The notes under the pieces were generated by a model. It was not told where the DNA came from. It did no database searches and saw only the letters and a list, made by a program, of their open reading frames with translations. From an uncultured Kineothrix sp. (GTDB lineage: Bacteria; Bacillota; Clostridia; Lachnospirales; Lachnospiraceae): 15,490 bases of DNA. Shown here in pieces: positions 1 through 6,603 of this stretch (position 1 is the stretch's first letter; every line of letters begins with the position of its first letter). The position numbers and the translations under genes were made by a program. The DNA is taken from the NCBI GenBank assembly GCA_910587275.1, contig CAJUMD010000082.1:1-15490 (forward strand). The letters run 5' to 3'.

Positions 1-686
1 TCCCTGCATTTACGCAGCATCAGAAGAAACAGGAAAAATTCGTCAAACGCCAGTCTCCTGCGCGCGGCCAGCATATGTTCCCGGTCCGGCGGGAAATGGA
101 TGTCTTCCACCGCTTTCCCGTAATCCGCAAGCCCCGCTTCCCCCTTCACCCACTCCGGCAGATAGTCCGGCGGAAATTCATACAAAGACAGCGCCTGCCT
201 CACCGCTTTCGATACCGCATGGTTGGTCAGTCCTGCCGTCAGGGAATATCTCGGCTGCAAAATGCCGGTCAGCTTAAAGTACTCCTCCGGCCGGAAAATC
301 TTCGCCTGCTCCATGACCAACCTGCCGTTTTTTTCGTGCACTACCCCACGGAAGATATAAAACAATCCCCTCTTTAAGATGTTTTTCACGTACGGCATAT
401 TAAAATACGACATAAAAACCTGCCCGCCCGCATCTTTGACGGCAAAGTTTAAGATGGTCAGGTTCCGTACCTTCTTCACCGTAATATTTCCCACCAAACA
501 GGCCCGCAGGGAACAAAGTTCCCCCGCCTTACAGTCCGAAATTGCCACAGGTTCCTTAAACTCCTCATAATCACGGGGATAATACCGTAACAAATCCCCC
601 ACCGTCCCGATTTCCACCTTGCGGAAAAGTTTTGCGGTTTTCTCCCCAATCCCTTTTAATTCCGTAATCTGCGTCTTTGCGTCCAT
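1..686 (-). CDS. recG: ATP-dependent DNA helicase RecG, N-terminal part (runs off left edge)
   Basis: RecG remodels stalled replication forks and branched recombination intermediates in the cytoplasm. The visible 228 residues start MDAKTQITELKGIGEKTAKL, a helix-hairpin-helix-like N-terminus, followed by YYPRDYEEF and an OB-fold (wedge) region, and end in a segment typical of the stretch just before the helicase motor (AARRRLAFDEFFLFLMLRK). The helicase domains lie outside the window. The ATG at 684-686 follows an AGGAGG site with a 4-base gap. It lies downstream of the Asp23 and FakA genes on the same strand, an order common in Firmicutes. A 28-base palindrome sits between it and the FakA gene. 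The frame is open to the window edge. Identity rests on this N-terminal sequence and on gene order. Confidence 0.88.
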   Translation of the reverse strand, partial: MDAKTQITELKGIGEKTAKLFRKVEIGTVGDLLRYYPRDYEEFKEPVAISDCKAGELCSLRACLVGNITVKKVRNLTILNFAVKDAGGQVFMSYFNMPYVKNILKRGLFYIFRGVVHEKNGRLVMEQAKIFRPEEYFKLTGILQPRYSLTAGLTNHAVSKAVRQALSLYEFPPDYLPEWVKGEAGLADYGKAVEDIHFPPDREHMLAARRRLAFDEFFLFLLMLRKCR

Positions 687-741
687 CCGGCCTCCTTTTA
701 CTCCTCCCTCCGCCTTTAAAAAAGGACGGGTTTCCGGCACA

Positions 742-769
742 CGGGCAGGGGAAAATTTTCCCCTGCCCG
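742..769. repeat. 28-base perfect palindrome between the FakA and RecG genes
   Basis: Arms CGGGCAGGGG and CCCCTGCCCG surround a self-complementary AAAATTTT centre, so the whole 28 bases equal their own reverse complement. On the minus strand it lies 17 bases past the FakA stop. The U-run comes only after a further gap (near 719-724), so it is not a textbook intrinsic terminator. It may be an operon-internal stem protecting or attenuating mRNA, or a member of a dispersed palindrome family: its arms share CCCTGCCCG with the fold-back at 8835-8980. Confidence 0.75.
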
Positions 770-785
770 CTTCTTCCCATATGAC

Positions 786-2459
786 CTATTCCGCCGAAAT
801 GATATAATAGTAAATCGGCTGTCCGCCGTACTGCAGCTCCACGTCACATTTCGGATATTTCCCGGCAAGCACATCCCCAAGCGCCTGCGCCGCTTCCTCC
901 GTAACCTCCGCGCCATAGTAGATACTGATCAGCTCCTTGTCGCTGTCCATCATATCTTCCACCATTTCCAGCGTCACTTTGGACATATCCGTACCGTTCG
1001 ACAGGATTCCGGCATCGCCGATGCCCATATAATCGCCCTGCTTGATTTCCTTATCATCGATAACCGTATCCCGTACCGCATACGTTACCTGTCCGGTGCT
1101 GACTGCCTTGATTTCTTCCATCATCGTATCCGTATTTTCTTCCACGCCCAAATCAGGCACATAATTGATGACCGCCGTTATCCCCTGCGGAACCGTCTTC
1201 GTGGGAATCACCACGATTTTCTTATTCTCCACCATATGGGCCGCCTGTTCTGCCGCCAATATAATGTTTTTGTTATTGGGCAGGATGAAGACCGTGTCCG
1301 CGTTTACTTTCTCAATGGCATCCAGCATATCCGCCGTACTGGGGTTCATGGTCTGCCCGCCTTCGATAATGTAATCCACGCCAAGCCCCTTAAAGATTTC
1401 GTTAATGCCCTCACCCACCGAAACGGCGATAAAGCCCACGTCCTTCTTGGGCGTTTCCGTCTCCTGTTCCTTGGGCGCAGCTTTCGTCTGCTGTCCCGAC
1501 ATTTTAAACAGCTTCTCCTGATGTTCCAGCCTCATGTTGTCAATCTTCATGTTGGAAAGCGCACCGTACTTTAACGCTTTCTGGATGGCAAGTCCTGGGT
1601 CATTGGTATGTACGTGTACCTTGACCACATCGTCATCCGCCACCACCACAATGGAATCGCCGATAGATTCCAAATACGCCTTAAAATCCATTTCCTGTTT
1701 GATATTAAAATTCCGGTTCAGCATAATGATGAACTCCGTACAATACCCGAACTTAATGTCCGCCTGCGCCTGTACCTCCATATTCATCTGCATACTGCCC
1801 GTGGACGAAGGCTTGGCATCCGCTATGGTAAGGTCGATTTCCTTACCGGAAAATACGTCATAAGCGCCTTTTAATACCTGCATCAGACCCTGTCCGCCGG
1901 AATCCACCACGCCCGCCTGCTTTAAGACCGGAAGCATCTCCGGTGTCTTCGCCAGTACCTCATCCGCATACTTGATTACTTCGCCAAAGAATACGCCGAT
2001 ATCTTCTTCCCCGTTGTCGGCAAGCTCCCTTGCTTTCTTCGCGCCGCCTTTTGCCACCGTAAGGATGGTACCTTCCTTCGGCTTCATGACAGCCTTGTAA
2101 GCGGTTTCCACCGCCTTGTCAAAAGCATCGGCAAGGATTCCCACATTCACTTCCTCATAGTCCCTGACCCCTTTGGTAAAACCGCGGAAAAGCTGGGAAA
2201 GGATGACCCCCGAATTTCCCCTCGCCCCCCTTAAAGAACCGGAAGAAATTGCTTTGCAGAGGGAAGCCATGTCCGGATTCTGCAATGCTGATACTTCTTT
2301 TGCCGCAGACATAATGGTCAGTGTCATGTTTGTACCCGTATCGCCGTCCGGAACGGGAAACACATTCAGTTCATTGATCCATTCTTTCTTTGCTTCCAAA
2401 TTTTTTGCGCCGGCCAAGAACATTTTGGCAAACATCTTAGCGTCGATTGTATTAGCCAC
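786..2459 (-). CDS. fakA: FakA-like fatty acid kinase subunit (DAK2 / YloV family)
   Basis: This is the ATP-binding subunit of fatty acid kinase, which phosphorylates fatty acids presented by a DegV-type FakB partner to feed phospholipid synthesis. Residues 36-45 carry VPDGDTGTNM (metal/ATP-binding Asp residues) and 78-85 carry GARGNSGV, both hallmarks of the DAK2 kinase domain. The C-terminal half resembles the DegV-like YloV domain. Length about 557 residues, normal for the family. I place the start at GTG 2459 (VANTIDAKMF): GGAGG at 2468-2472 is 8 bases upstream and immediately follows the stop of the Asp23 gene. The in-frame ATG at 2480 would overlap that gene and lacks a ribosome site. 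No FakB is visible in the window. Role inferred from family. Confidence 0.9.
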   Translation of the reverse strand: MANTIDAKMFAKMFLAGAKNLEAKKEWINELNVFPVPDGDTGTNMTLTIMSAAKEVSALQNPDMASLCKAISSGSLRGARGNSGVILSQLFRGFTKGVRDYEEVNVGILADAFDKAVETAYKAVMKPKEGTILTVAKGGAKKARELADNGEEDIGVFFGEVIKYADEVLAKTPEMLPVLKQAGVVDSGGQGLMQVLKGAYDVFSGKEIDLTIADAKPSSTGSMQMNMEVQAQADIKFGYCTEFIIMLNRNFNIKQEMDFKAYLESIGDSIVVVADDDVVKVHVHTNDPGLAIQKALKYGALSNMKIDNMRLEHQEKLFKMSGQQTKAAPKEQETETPKKDVGFIAVSVGEGINEIFKGLGVDYIIEGGQTMNPSTADMLDAIEKVNADTVFILPNNKNIILAAEQAAHMVENKKIVVIPTKTVPQGITAVINYVPDLGVEENTDTMMEEIKAVSTGQVTYAVRDTVIDDKEIKQGDYMGIGDAGILSNGTDMSKVTLEMVEDMMDSDKELISIYYGAEVTEEAAQALGDVLAGKYPKCDVELQYGGQPIYYYIISAE

Positions 2460-2467
2460 AACAAAAT

Positions 2468-2472
2468 CCTCC
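2468..2472 (-). promoter_or_regulatory. Ribosome binding site fixing the FakA GTG start
   Basis: GGAGG directly after the TAA of the upstream gene, with an 8-base spacer to GTG at 2459. It rules out the upstream ATG at 2480. Confidence 0.8.
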
Positions 2473-2832
2473 TTAATCAATCACTCTTACACCTTCAACA
2501 AAGATGTTGATTTTCTCAATTTCAATTCCCGTAAATTCTTCCACTTTATACTTCACGTTACTGATCAGGTTATCCGCCACCGCCAGTATCCCCACGCCGT
2601 AAGCGACAATCACATGGAAATCCAGCGTCAGTTTATGGCCGTTTAACGTTACCCTGATTCCCCTTGTCATGCTGTCCATCTTAAGCAACTTCACCAAACC
2701 GTCCTTCACATTTACCCCTGCCATGCCGACGATTCCGAAACATTCCATGGCAACCGCTCCGGCGTACTGCGCAATCACTTCGCTGTCAATCGCTATATTT
2801 CCCATATGGGTATCCATAGAAGATGCTCTCAT
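2473..2832 (-). CDS. Asp23/Gls24 family envelope stress protein (YloU-like)
   Basis: A 119-residue member of the Asp23/Gls24 family, small proteins tied to cell-envelope homeostasis in Firmicutes. Visible hallmarks are the N-terminal GNIAIDSEVIAQYAGAVAME segment, the GIVGMAG turn, and the C-terminal pattern of an amphipathic helix then VEEFTGIEIEKINIFVEGVRV. The length is normal. The ATG at 2832 has GGAGG with a 6-base spacer. It is the first gene of the minus operon with FakA (13 bases downstream) and RecG. A promoter candidate lies at 2875-2903. The exact role of YloU-type proteins beside FakA is not settled. Confidence 0.9.
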   Translation of the reverse strand: MRASSMDTHMGNIAIDSEVIAQYAGAVAMECFGIVGMAGVNVKDGLVKLLKMDSMTRGIRVTLNGHKLTLDFHVIVAYGVGILAVADNLISNVKYKVEEFTGIEIEKINIFVEGVRVID

Positions 2833-2874
2833 ATCCTACCTCCTTAATTTTATTCTATCCAACATATATAGCAT

Positions 2875-2903
2875 ATTATAACCGCTCTTATGGAAAGAAA
2901 CAA
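2875..2903 (-). promoter_or_regulatory. SigA-type promoter for the Asp23-FakA-RecG operon
   Basis: Reading the minus strand, -35 TTGTTT (2903-2898), a 17-base spacer and a perfect -10 TATAAT (2880-2875). The expected start is near 2868, giving a leader of about 36 bases before the ATG. Confidence 0.7.
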
Positions 2904-2963
2904 GAAATATCATTGAAATAAATGCAAATACAGAAAGAATTTTCCATTGCTTAAAAATTATGC

Positions 2964-2992
2964 TTGCAATCCTTTGGTTTTTCTGCTATGAT
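2964..2992 (+). promoter_or_regulatory. SigA-type promoter for rpmB
   Basis: -35 TTGCAA (2964-2969), 17-base spacer, -10 TATGAT (2987-2992) preceded by TGC, an extended -10. The expected start is about 30 bases before the rpmB ATG. It diverges from the promoter at 2875-2903. Confidence 0.75.
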
Positions 2993-3030
2993 ACAAATGT
3001 TGTGAGTATAAAATTCGAGGAGGTGCAAAG

Positions 3031-3216
3031 ATGGCAAAGTGTGATATTTGTGGTAAGGGCGTTAGTTTTGGACACAACGTGAGCCATTCCAATAGAAAAA
3101 CAAACAGAATTTGGCACGCAAATGTAAAAAGGGTAAAATGCATGGTGAATGGCAACGCAAAAAGGATGCACGTTTGTACCGGTTGCTTAAGGTCCGGCAA
3201 AGTAGAGAGGGCTTAA
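3031..3216 (+). CDS. rpmB: 50S ribosomal protein L28
   Basis: A 61-residue protein of the large ribosomal subunit. The MAKCDICGKG start, VSHSNRKTNR core and HVCTGCLRSGKVERA end are the L28 signature. Cys4, Cys7, Cys49 and Cys52 form the two CxxC pairs of the zinc-binding (C+) form. A GAGGAGG site precedes the ATG. The gene is monocistronic between an extended -10 promoter and an intrinsic terminator, and divergent from the Asp23 gene, the usual layout in Firmicutes. Confidence 0.97.
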   Translation: MAKCDICGKGVSFGHNVSHSNRKTNRIWHANVKRVKCMVNGNAKRMHVCTGCLRSGKVERA

Positions 3217-3272
3217 CCGAAAATCCGTGCAGTTACATTTACTGCCCGTTGTCCGCATGAATACAGACACAT

Positions 3273-3300
3273 AAAAAACAGTCTTTCGACTGTTTTTTTT
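3273..3300. terminator. Bidirectional intrinsic terminator (rpmB / J-domain gene)
   Basis: A CAGTC/GACTG stem with a TTTC loop, flanked by six A on the left and eight T on the right. It works for rpmB on the plus strand. On the minus strand it also ends in a U-run and lies about 120 bases past the stop of the convergent J-domain gene. Confidence 0.88.
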
Positions 3301-3418
3301 ATTGTCGTTTTCCCTTATAGGAAACTGCGTCGCCAAGCGCATCCTTTTTTATTCTCTTTTTGCTGCGCCCCTGCTTTTTCCTTCCTTAAATCCCCCTTCT
3401 CCCCCCAATTCCTGTGAT

Positions 3419-4342
3419 CTATGCCTGTTTCCCAACCTCATAAGCCTTTTTCAGTTCTTCATATTCTTTATTAATCAACTGCACCATCTCATGGTCTCCT
3501 GCCACATTATCCGGATGGAACATCTTAATCAGGTCTTTATAACGCTTTTTCAAGGCAAGGAAACTGTTCACGCCGCGGAACAGCATTTCCGTTACTTCAT
3601 AACGTTTAAACACATCCTGCTTTTCGCCGTACACTTCCTTGCAGGCATCAAACTTGTCCTTCTCTTTGCGGAACTGGCGCCTGTCCGCCTCCAATTGCTC
3701 GAAGCCGCCCTGCAGGATTTTCATTTTCTGGTCAAAAAAGCGGTTTTCCTGCTCCAAACGCTTCCTGTCCTGTTCTATGCTTCCTTCCTTTGCCCTGCTT
3801 TCTTCCGCAAACCGCTTCCTGTCACGCGCCAACTGCTCTTTTTCTTCTTCCATTTCCTTCCGCAGGGTTTCCATGCGGATGTTCTCCTTAAAAAGCCATG
3901 CTTTCAGGGCGCGGAGTTCTTCTTCCGATCCTTCCCGGATTACGTTCTCCGTACTGCAGGTTTTTTCCTTTTTTGGGCTGTCTTCTTTTTTTGGGTTGTC
4001 TTCTTCTTTTTGGCTGCCCGCTTTTTCGGTTCCCGATTCTTCTCTTGGAACACCGCCTGCGTATTCCGAATCTTTCTGCCCGTTTTTGGGCATATCCGTC
4101 TGAAGCATGTCCCCTGGGGTTCCGGCCGCTGCTGCGAATCCTTCCGTATGAACCCTGACCGCTTCCGGTTCTGTTTTTATTCCGGCCGCATTCTGCTTGT
4201 CCTCACCGGTTTCTGCCGCTTCCGGCTTCTTGGGCATCCTGATTTCATCTTTCATGCTTGTCCGTCCCCGGTCCGCCAGTTCTTTCCGTATCCTTTCCTT
4301 GCCGGTTTTACCGGTTCCTGACAACGTTACATCCAATTCCAT
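3419..4342 (-). CDS. Protein with C-terminal J domain and charged coiled-coil N-terminus
   Basis: A 307-residue protein with a reversed layout. Residues 1-135 are low-complexity, rich in Lys, Glu, Gly and Pro, with KKE repeats near 115-127. Residues about 140-245 are a strongly charged predicted coiled coil. Residues about 258-303 form a J domain: LKKRYKDLIKMFHPDNV with the HPD motif at 276-278, then the closing helix INKEYEELKKAY. J domains stimulate Hsp70 (DnaK) ATPase. No Gly/Phe, zinc or substrate domain of classical DnaJ is present, so this is a DnaJ-like (class C) co-chaperone whose coiled coil may target a partner. No signal peptide seen. The ribosome site is weak (AAGGA). It is the last gene of the minus cluster, before the terminator at 3273-3300. 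The client is unknown. Confidence 0.8.
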   Translation of the reverse strand: MELDVTLSGTGKTGKERIRKELADRGRTSMKDEIRMPKKPEAAETGEDKQNAAGIKTEPEAVRVHTEGFAAAAGTPGDMLQTDMPKNGQKDSEYAGGVPREESGTEKAGSQKEEDNPKKEDSPKKEKTCSTENVIREGSEEELRALKAWLFKENIRMETLRKEMEEEKEQLARDRKRFAEESRAKEGSIEQDRKRLEQENRFFDQKMKILQGGFEQLEADRRQFRKEKDKFDACKEVYGEKQDVFKRYEVTEMLFRGVNSFLALKKRYKDLIKMFHPDNVAGDHEMVQLINKEYEELKKAYEVGKQA

Positions 4343-4399
4343 ATCAATCCTTACCTCACCCTTATTCCGTCCCCGACTTCCGTTCCGGCATCCTCCATG

Positions 4400-4540
4400 T
4401 TAACCGCAGTAATAAAAATTGTATCCGATGAGCAAAAGCAGGGCACATATTGCCAAACCGACCAGACGGCTGGTAAAAAAAAGCATAAGCAGCATGCCTA
4501 CCGCAATCCAAAAAGCGATAAAACCTATCATTTTTTTCAT
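4400..4540 (-). CDS. Small 46-residue membrane protein, function unknown
   Basis: The reading frame starts MKKMIGFIAFWIAVGMLLML and ends IGYNFYYCG. It has two hydrophobic helices (about 5-22 and 27-42) separated by a short TSRLVG turn, with the basic residues at the N-terminus, so probably a two-span inner-membrane miniprotein. GGAG lies 9 bases before the ATG. It sits between GerW and the J-domain gene on the same strand (57 bases before the latter). A longer ORF in another frame (4362-4544) has no membrane pattern and no good ribosome site, so I reject it. I do not recognise a family. Confidence 0.65.
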   Translation of the reverse strand: MKKMIGFIAFWIAVGMLLMLFFTSRLVGLAICALLLLIGYNFYYCG

Positions 4541-4614
4541 GCAACCCGTCTCCACTTATACCTCTTTTTTATATTCTATGCGATTGCCCTGCAAAAAATA
4601 CCTGTTTTTTCCCG

Positions 4615-4710
4615 TCAGTCCTTCTTTTCGTCAGGGAAAGCGATATCGACTACCGTTTCGTCGTCCGGCATTTCTTCCTTTTCTTCCGGTTTTGTAAATT
4701 TATCCACCAG
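4615..4710 (-). pseudogene. Detached C-terminal tail of GerW behind an in-frame TAA
   Basis: After the TAA at 4711-4713 the same frame continues for 31 codons, starting LVDKFTKPEEKEEMPDDE, to a TGA at 4615-4617. DMIP followed by LVDKFT is the kind of sequence expected of an intact GerW C-terminus, so this reads as the original tail separated by one point change (for example GAA to TAA). Confidence 0.7.
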
Positions 4711-5016
4711 TTACGGAATCATATCCAATACTTTCGTCATGGTATCCTGATTCTTGATATTCACTAATTTCGTAGTACCGTTCTTGATGACCAAAACCGC
4801 GCTGGGCGTCATTTTCCCGCTGAAACCTCCGGCCCCGCCGCTCTTTTTATCCGCGGAGCTTGCCCCGGCACCCACGCCGAAACTCACGTCCACCAAAGGC
4901 AGGATGATGGTATCCCCTACCTGCGTCGCCTCGCCCACTACCGTTTTCGTGGACAGCACACCGTTCATGCCCTTCATCAAAGACTCTATGACTCCCGCAA
5001 AATTATTTTCCGCCAT
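4711..5016 (-). CDS. gerW: GerW-family sporulation protein (YtfJ), shortened by an in-frame stop
   Basis: GerW/YtfJ proteins are made during sporulation, and in Bacillus subtilis GerW is needed for proper spore germination. The 101 residues show the family pattern: N-terminal helix MAENNFAGVIESLMKGMNGV, a β-strand core with VGDTIILPLVDVSFGVGAGA, the Gly/Ser-rich loop near 55-65, and MTPSAVLVIKNGTTKLV. The frame stops at TAA (4711-4713) but stays open for 31 more acidic codons to 4615, so the expected product is about 133 residues. GGAGG lies in the end of the DUF2953 gene, whose TAA abuts this ATG, indicating translational coupling. The folded core looks complete, so the short form may still work. 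A sequencing error is the alternative. Confidence 0.85.
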   Translation of the reverse strand: MAENNFAGVIESLMKGMNGVLSTKTVVGEATQVGDTIILPLVDVSFGVGAGASSADKKSGGAGGFSGKMTPSAVLVIKNGTTKLVNIKNQDTMTKVLDMIP

Positions 5017-6144
5017 TTACATATCCTCCTTTTTTAACATTTTCAACAGCCTTCTTATATTCTTATTCACAAACAACTGAAAGGCTGCCAATAAAAACAC
5101 AAACATTGTCACACTGCCTTTCACAAGCAGGTCGCCTTCCATCACCTTATGTTCAAAATCAGCCTCCACCGAAACATGATTCCCGACCAAAGGATACAGT
5201 ATTCCGTAAAAAGCAAGCAGTTGTCCCGTCCCCGCCGAATCACCCGTTCCTGCCAGCAAACGAATCCTGCACACTTTGGGACGCAGCATCCGCCCTATCC
5301 GCAGGAGCTGTTTTTTGGATATCTCCCATGCGCCGCGGAACGTTTCGCTTTTTAATACTTCCGTATAATATTGGATATCATCCGCAATCTTCCTTATTTT
5401 ACCACAAATCTTCCTTATTGTGTACTCCATATTTTTCAAAGCGGCAGACAACCGCAGGAGCAGACGTTTCCATGCCAGGTAAAAGGCTTTCAGTTTTTTC
5501 CATATGCCGTCCGGCACGCCGCCGCTTTCCGGTTCCTGTCCCGCATTTTCACCGTCTTCCGGTTCCCCTTGCGCCGGTTCCGAAGGTTTGTCCTCCTTAT
5601 TTTCACCGTCTCCCATACATTCCGGAAATCCGCCGCATTCCTGCCCGGTGTCTTCCTTCTGCCCTGCGTCCGGCATGGTTTCGCTGCTTTCCGGTACATT
5701 GGCACCCTTTTCAATTATGGACGGGAGTTCTTCTTCCCCAATTATATTTTCCCTTTTTTCATTCTTCTTATTTTCATTCTTCTTATTTTTATTCTTCTTA
5801 TTTCTAATCTTCTTATTTTTATTCTCCTGTTTTTTCCCCGGTTTCTTCTTTTTTGCCGTATCAAAGACGGTAAAACACAAAATCCGTACTTTTATCCCGA
5901 TTCCCGTCCCGGCATCCGTTCCTGCCTTCTTTGGGTAAAACGCCGACACACGAATGATATGGAGCAGCCAACTGACGTTCACCCCCACACGGACCGGCTG
6001 TTCCCCTCCCAGCTTTCCCTCTGCCGCAATACGGTAACGGACGGGAACAAACAGCACACAGACGAACACAAACAACAAAACGGCAAGCAGGGCTGCCAAC
6101 AGGATTCCCAATATTTTTAACATCCATAATAATATATGCAGCAT
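5017..6144 (-). CDS. DUF2953 membrane protein (YtfI-like)
   Basis: A 375-residue protein with an N-terminal membrane helix (about 8-34), a short region ending in YRIAAEGKL-type β sequence, a long polar linker (about 97-215) rich in Lys, Asn and Glu, and a C-terminal part (about 270-365) with the DUF2953 pattern (CRIRLLAGTGDSAGTGQLLAFYGILYP-like stretch) and a final hydrophobic helix (MFVFLLAAFQLF). Residues 109-128 are four copies of the pentapeptide [KRE]NKK[NI], encoded by exact 15-base repeats. It abuts gerW, matching the ytfI-ytfJ pair of Bacillus. The ribosome site is GGGG, 5 bases before the ATG. Biochemical role unknown; the neighbour suggests sporulation. Confidence 0.8.
   Translation of the reverse strand: MLHILLWMLKILGILLAALLAVLLFVFVCVLFVPVRYRIAAEGKLGGEQPVRVGVNVSWLLHIIRVSAFYPKKAGTDAGTGIGIKVRILCFTVFDTAKKKKPGKKQENKNKKIRNKKNKNKKNENKKNEKRENIIGEEELPSIIEKGANVPESSETMPDAGQKEDTGQECGGFPECMGDGENKEDKPSEPAQGEPEDGENAGQEPESGGVPDGIWKKLKAFYLAWKRLLLRLSAALKNMEYTIRKICGKIRKIADDIQYYTEVLKSETFRGAWEISKKQLLRIGRMLRPKVCRIRLLAGTGDSAGTGQLLAFYGILYPLVGNHVSVEADFEHKVMEGDLLVKGSVTMFVFLLAAFQLFVNKNIRRLLKMLKKEDM
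5761..5820. repeat. Four tandem 15-base repeats inside the DUF2953 gene
   Basis: Plus-strand unit ATTCTTCTTATTTTT, units at 5761, 5776, 5791 and 5806, with one or two base changes each. It encodes [KRE]NKK[NI] on the minus strand. The period is a multiple of three, so copy-number change would keep the frame. The surrounding linker is also low-complexity. Confidence 0.9.
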
Positions 6145-6157
6145 AGATACCCCTTAC

Positions 6158-6466
6158 TCATTTTTCCGGAAACAAATATTTTTTTATATCGGGGCTGCCC
6201 GTTTCCTTCAGGGCCGCTTCCGTCATCTCCACCACCATGTCCACCGCTTCCCCGTATCCTCCGGCTATCCCGATGATGTAAGGCGGGTGGTTCCTGTAAT
6301 ACGGCTGTTTCAAAAAAGCGCTGTGGTATATCTCAAGCTGGTCGTCCCCGCCCGCAAGGGCAATGACATACACCTTAAACTGCCCTGCGCCATGCCGCAG
6401 CTTCCACTTCACCTTATTCGGTTTCTTAATACTTTCCCCAACATATAGGTTTTTATAAAACTTCAT
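6158..6466 (-). CDS. Conserved hypothetical protein, 102 residues
   Basis: I do not recognise this family. The protein is basic and soluble-looking, starts MKFYKNLYVGESIKKP, has alternating β-type segments (KWKLRHGAGQFKVYVIALA, DQLEIYHSAFLKQP) and a Gly-rich turn IGIAGGYGEAVDMVVEMTEAAL leading into a helix. No signal peptide or membrane span is seen. An AAGGA site lies 9 bases before the ATG. The gene heads the minus cluster, with the DUF2953 gene 13 bases downstream, and has a promoter candidate at 6507-6534. Coding potential is supported by the ribosome site, the position in the cluster and a sensible protein. Confidence 0.72.
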   Translation of the reverse strand: MKFYKNLYVGESIKKPNKVKWKLRHGAGQFKVYVIALAGGDDQLEIYHSAFLKQPYYRNHPPYIIGIAGGYGEAVDMVVEMTEAALKETGSPDIKKYLFPEK

Positions 6467-6506
6467 ACCGTATTTTCCTTGTCCCGCTTTTCGTCCATTG
6501 CCTACT

Positions 6507-6534
6507 ATTCTAACCTACTTTCGGCTAAATCCAA
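6507..6534 (-). promoter_or_regulatory. Promoter candidate for the 102-aa / DUF2953 / gerW cluster
   Basis: Minus strand -35 TTGGAT (6534-6529), 16-base spacer, -10 TAGAAT (6512-6507). It lies back to back with the CDF promoter, 8 bases apart. Confidence 0.5.
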
Positions 6535-6542
6535 TAGGTATC

Positions 6543-6572
6543 TTGACTTTCCCCCAAGATTTTGTGTATGAT
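6543..6572 (+). promoter_or_regulatory. SigA-type promoter for the CDF transporter
   Basis: -35 TTGACT (6543-6548), 18-base spacer, -10 TATGAT (6567-6572). An upstream in-frame ATG at 6562 overlaps this spacer and -10, which supports the later start at 6604. Confidence 0.72.
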
Positions 6573-6603
6573 ACAGGGAAACGGAAGAAAAGGAGTCAGG
6601 AAC

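Noticed and set aside
2460..2480. Upstream ATG for FakA at 2480
   Set aside because: It overlaps the preceding gene and has no ribosome site; GTG 2459 has GGAGG at 8 bases.
3302..4321. Long plus-strand ORF of 339 codons opposite the J-domain gene
   Set aside because: It is the complement of a Lys/Glu-rich coiled coil, giving a Phe/Leu-rich nonsense protein; the minus frame has a clear J domain with HPD.
4362..4544. 60-codon minus ORF over the small membrane protein
   Set aside because: It lacks a good ribosome site and any domain pattern; the frame starting at 4540 has two membrane helices and GGAG upstream.
5761..5820. CRISPR array
   Set aside because: The repeats are directly tandem, 15 bases, without spacers, and in a coding frame.
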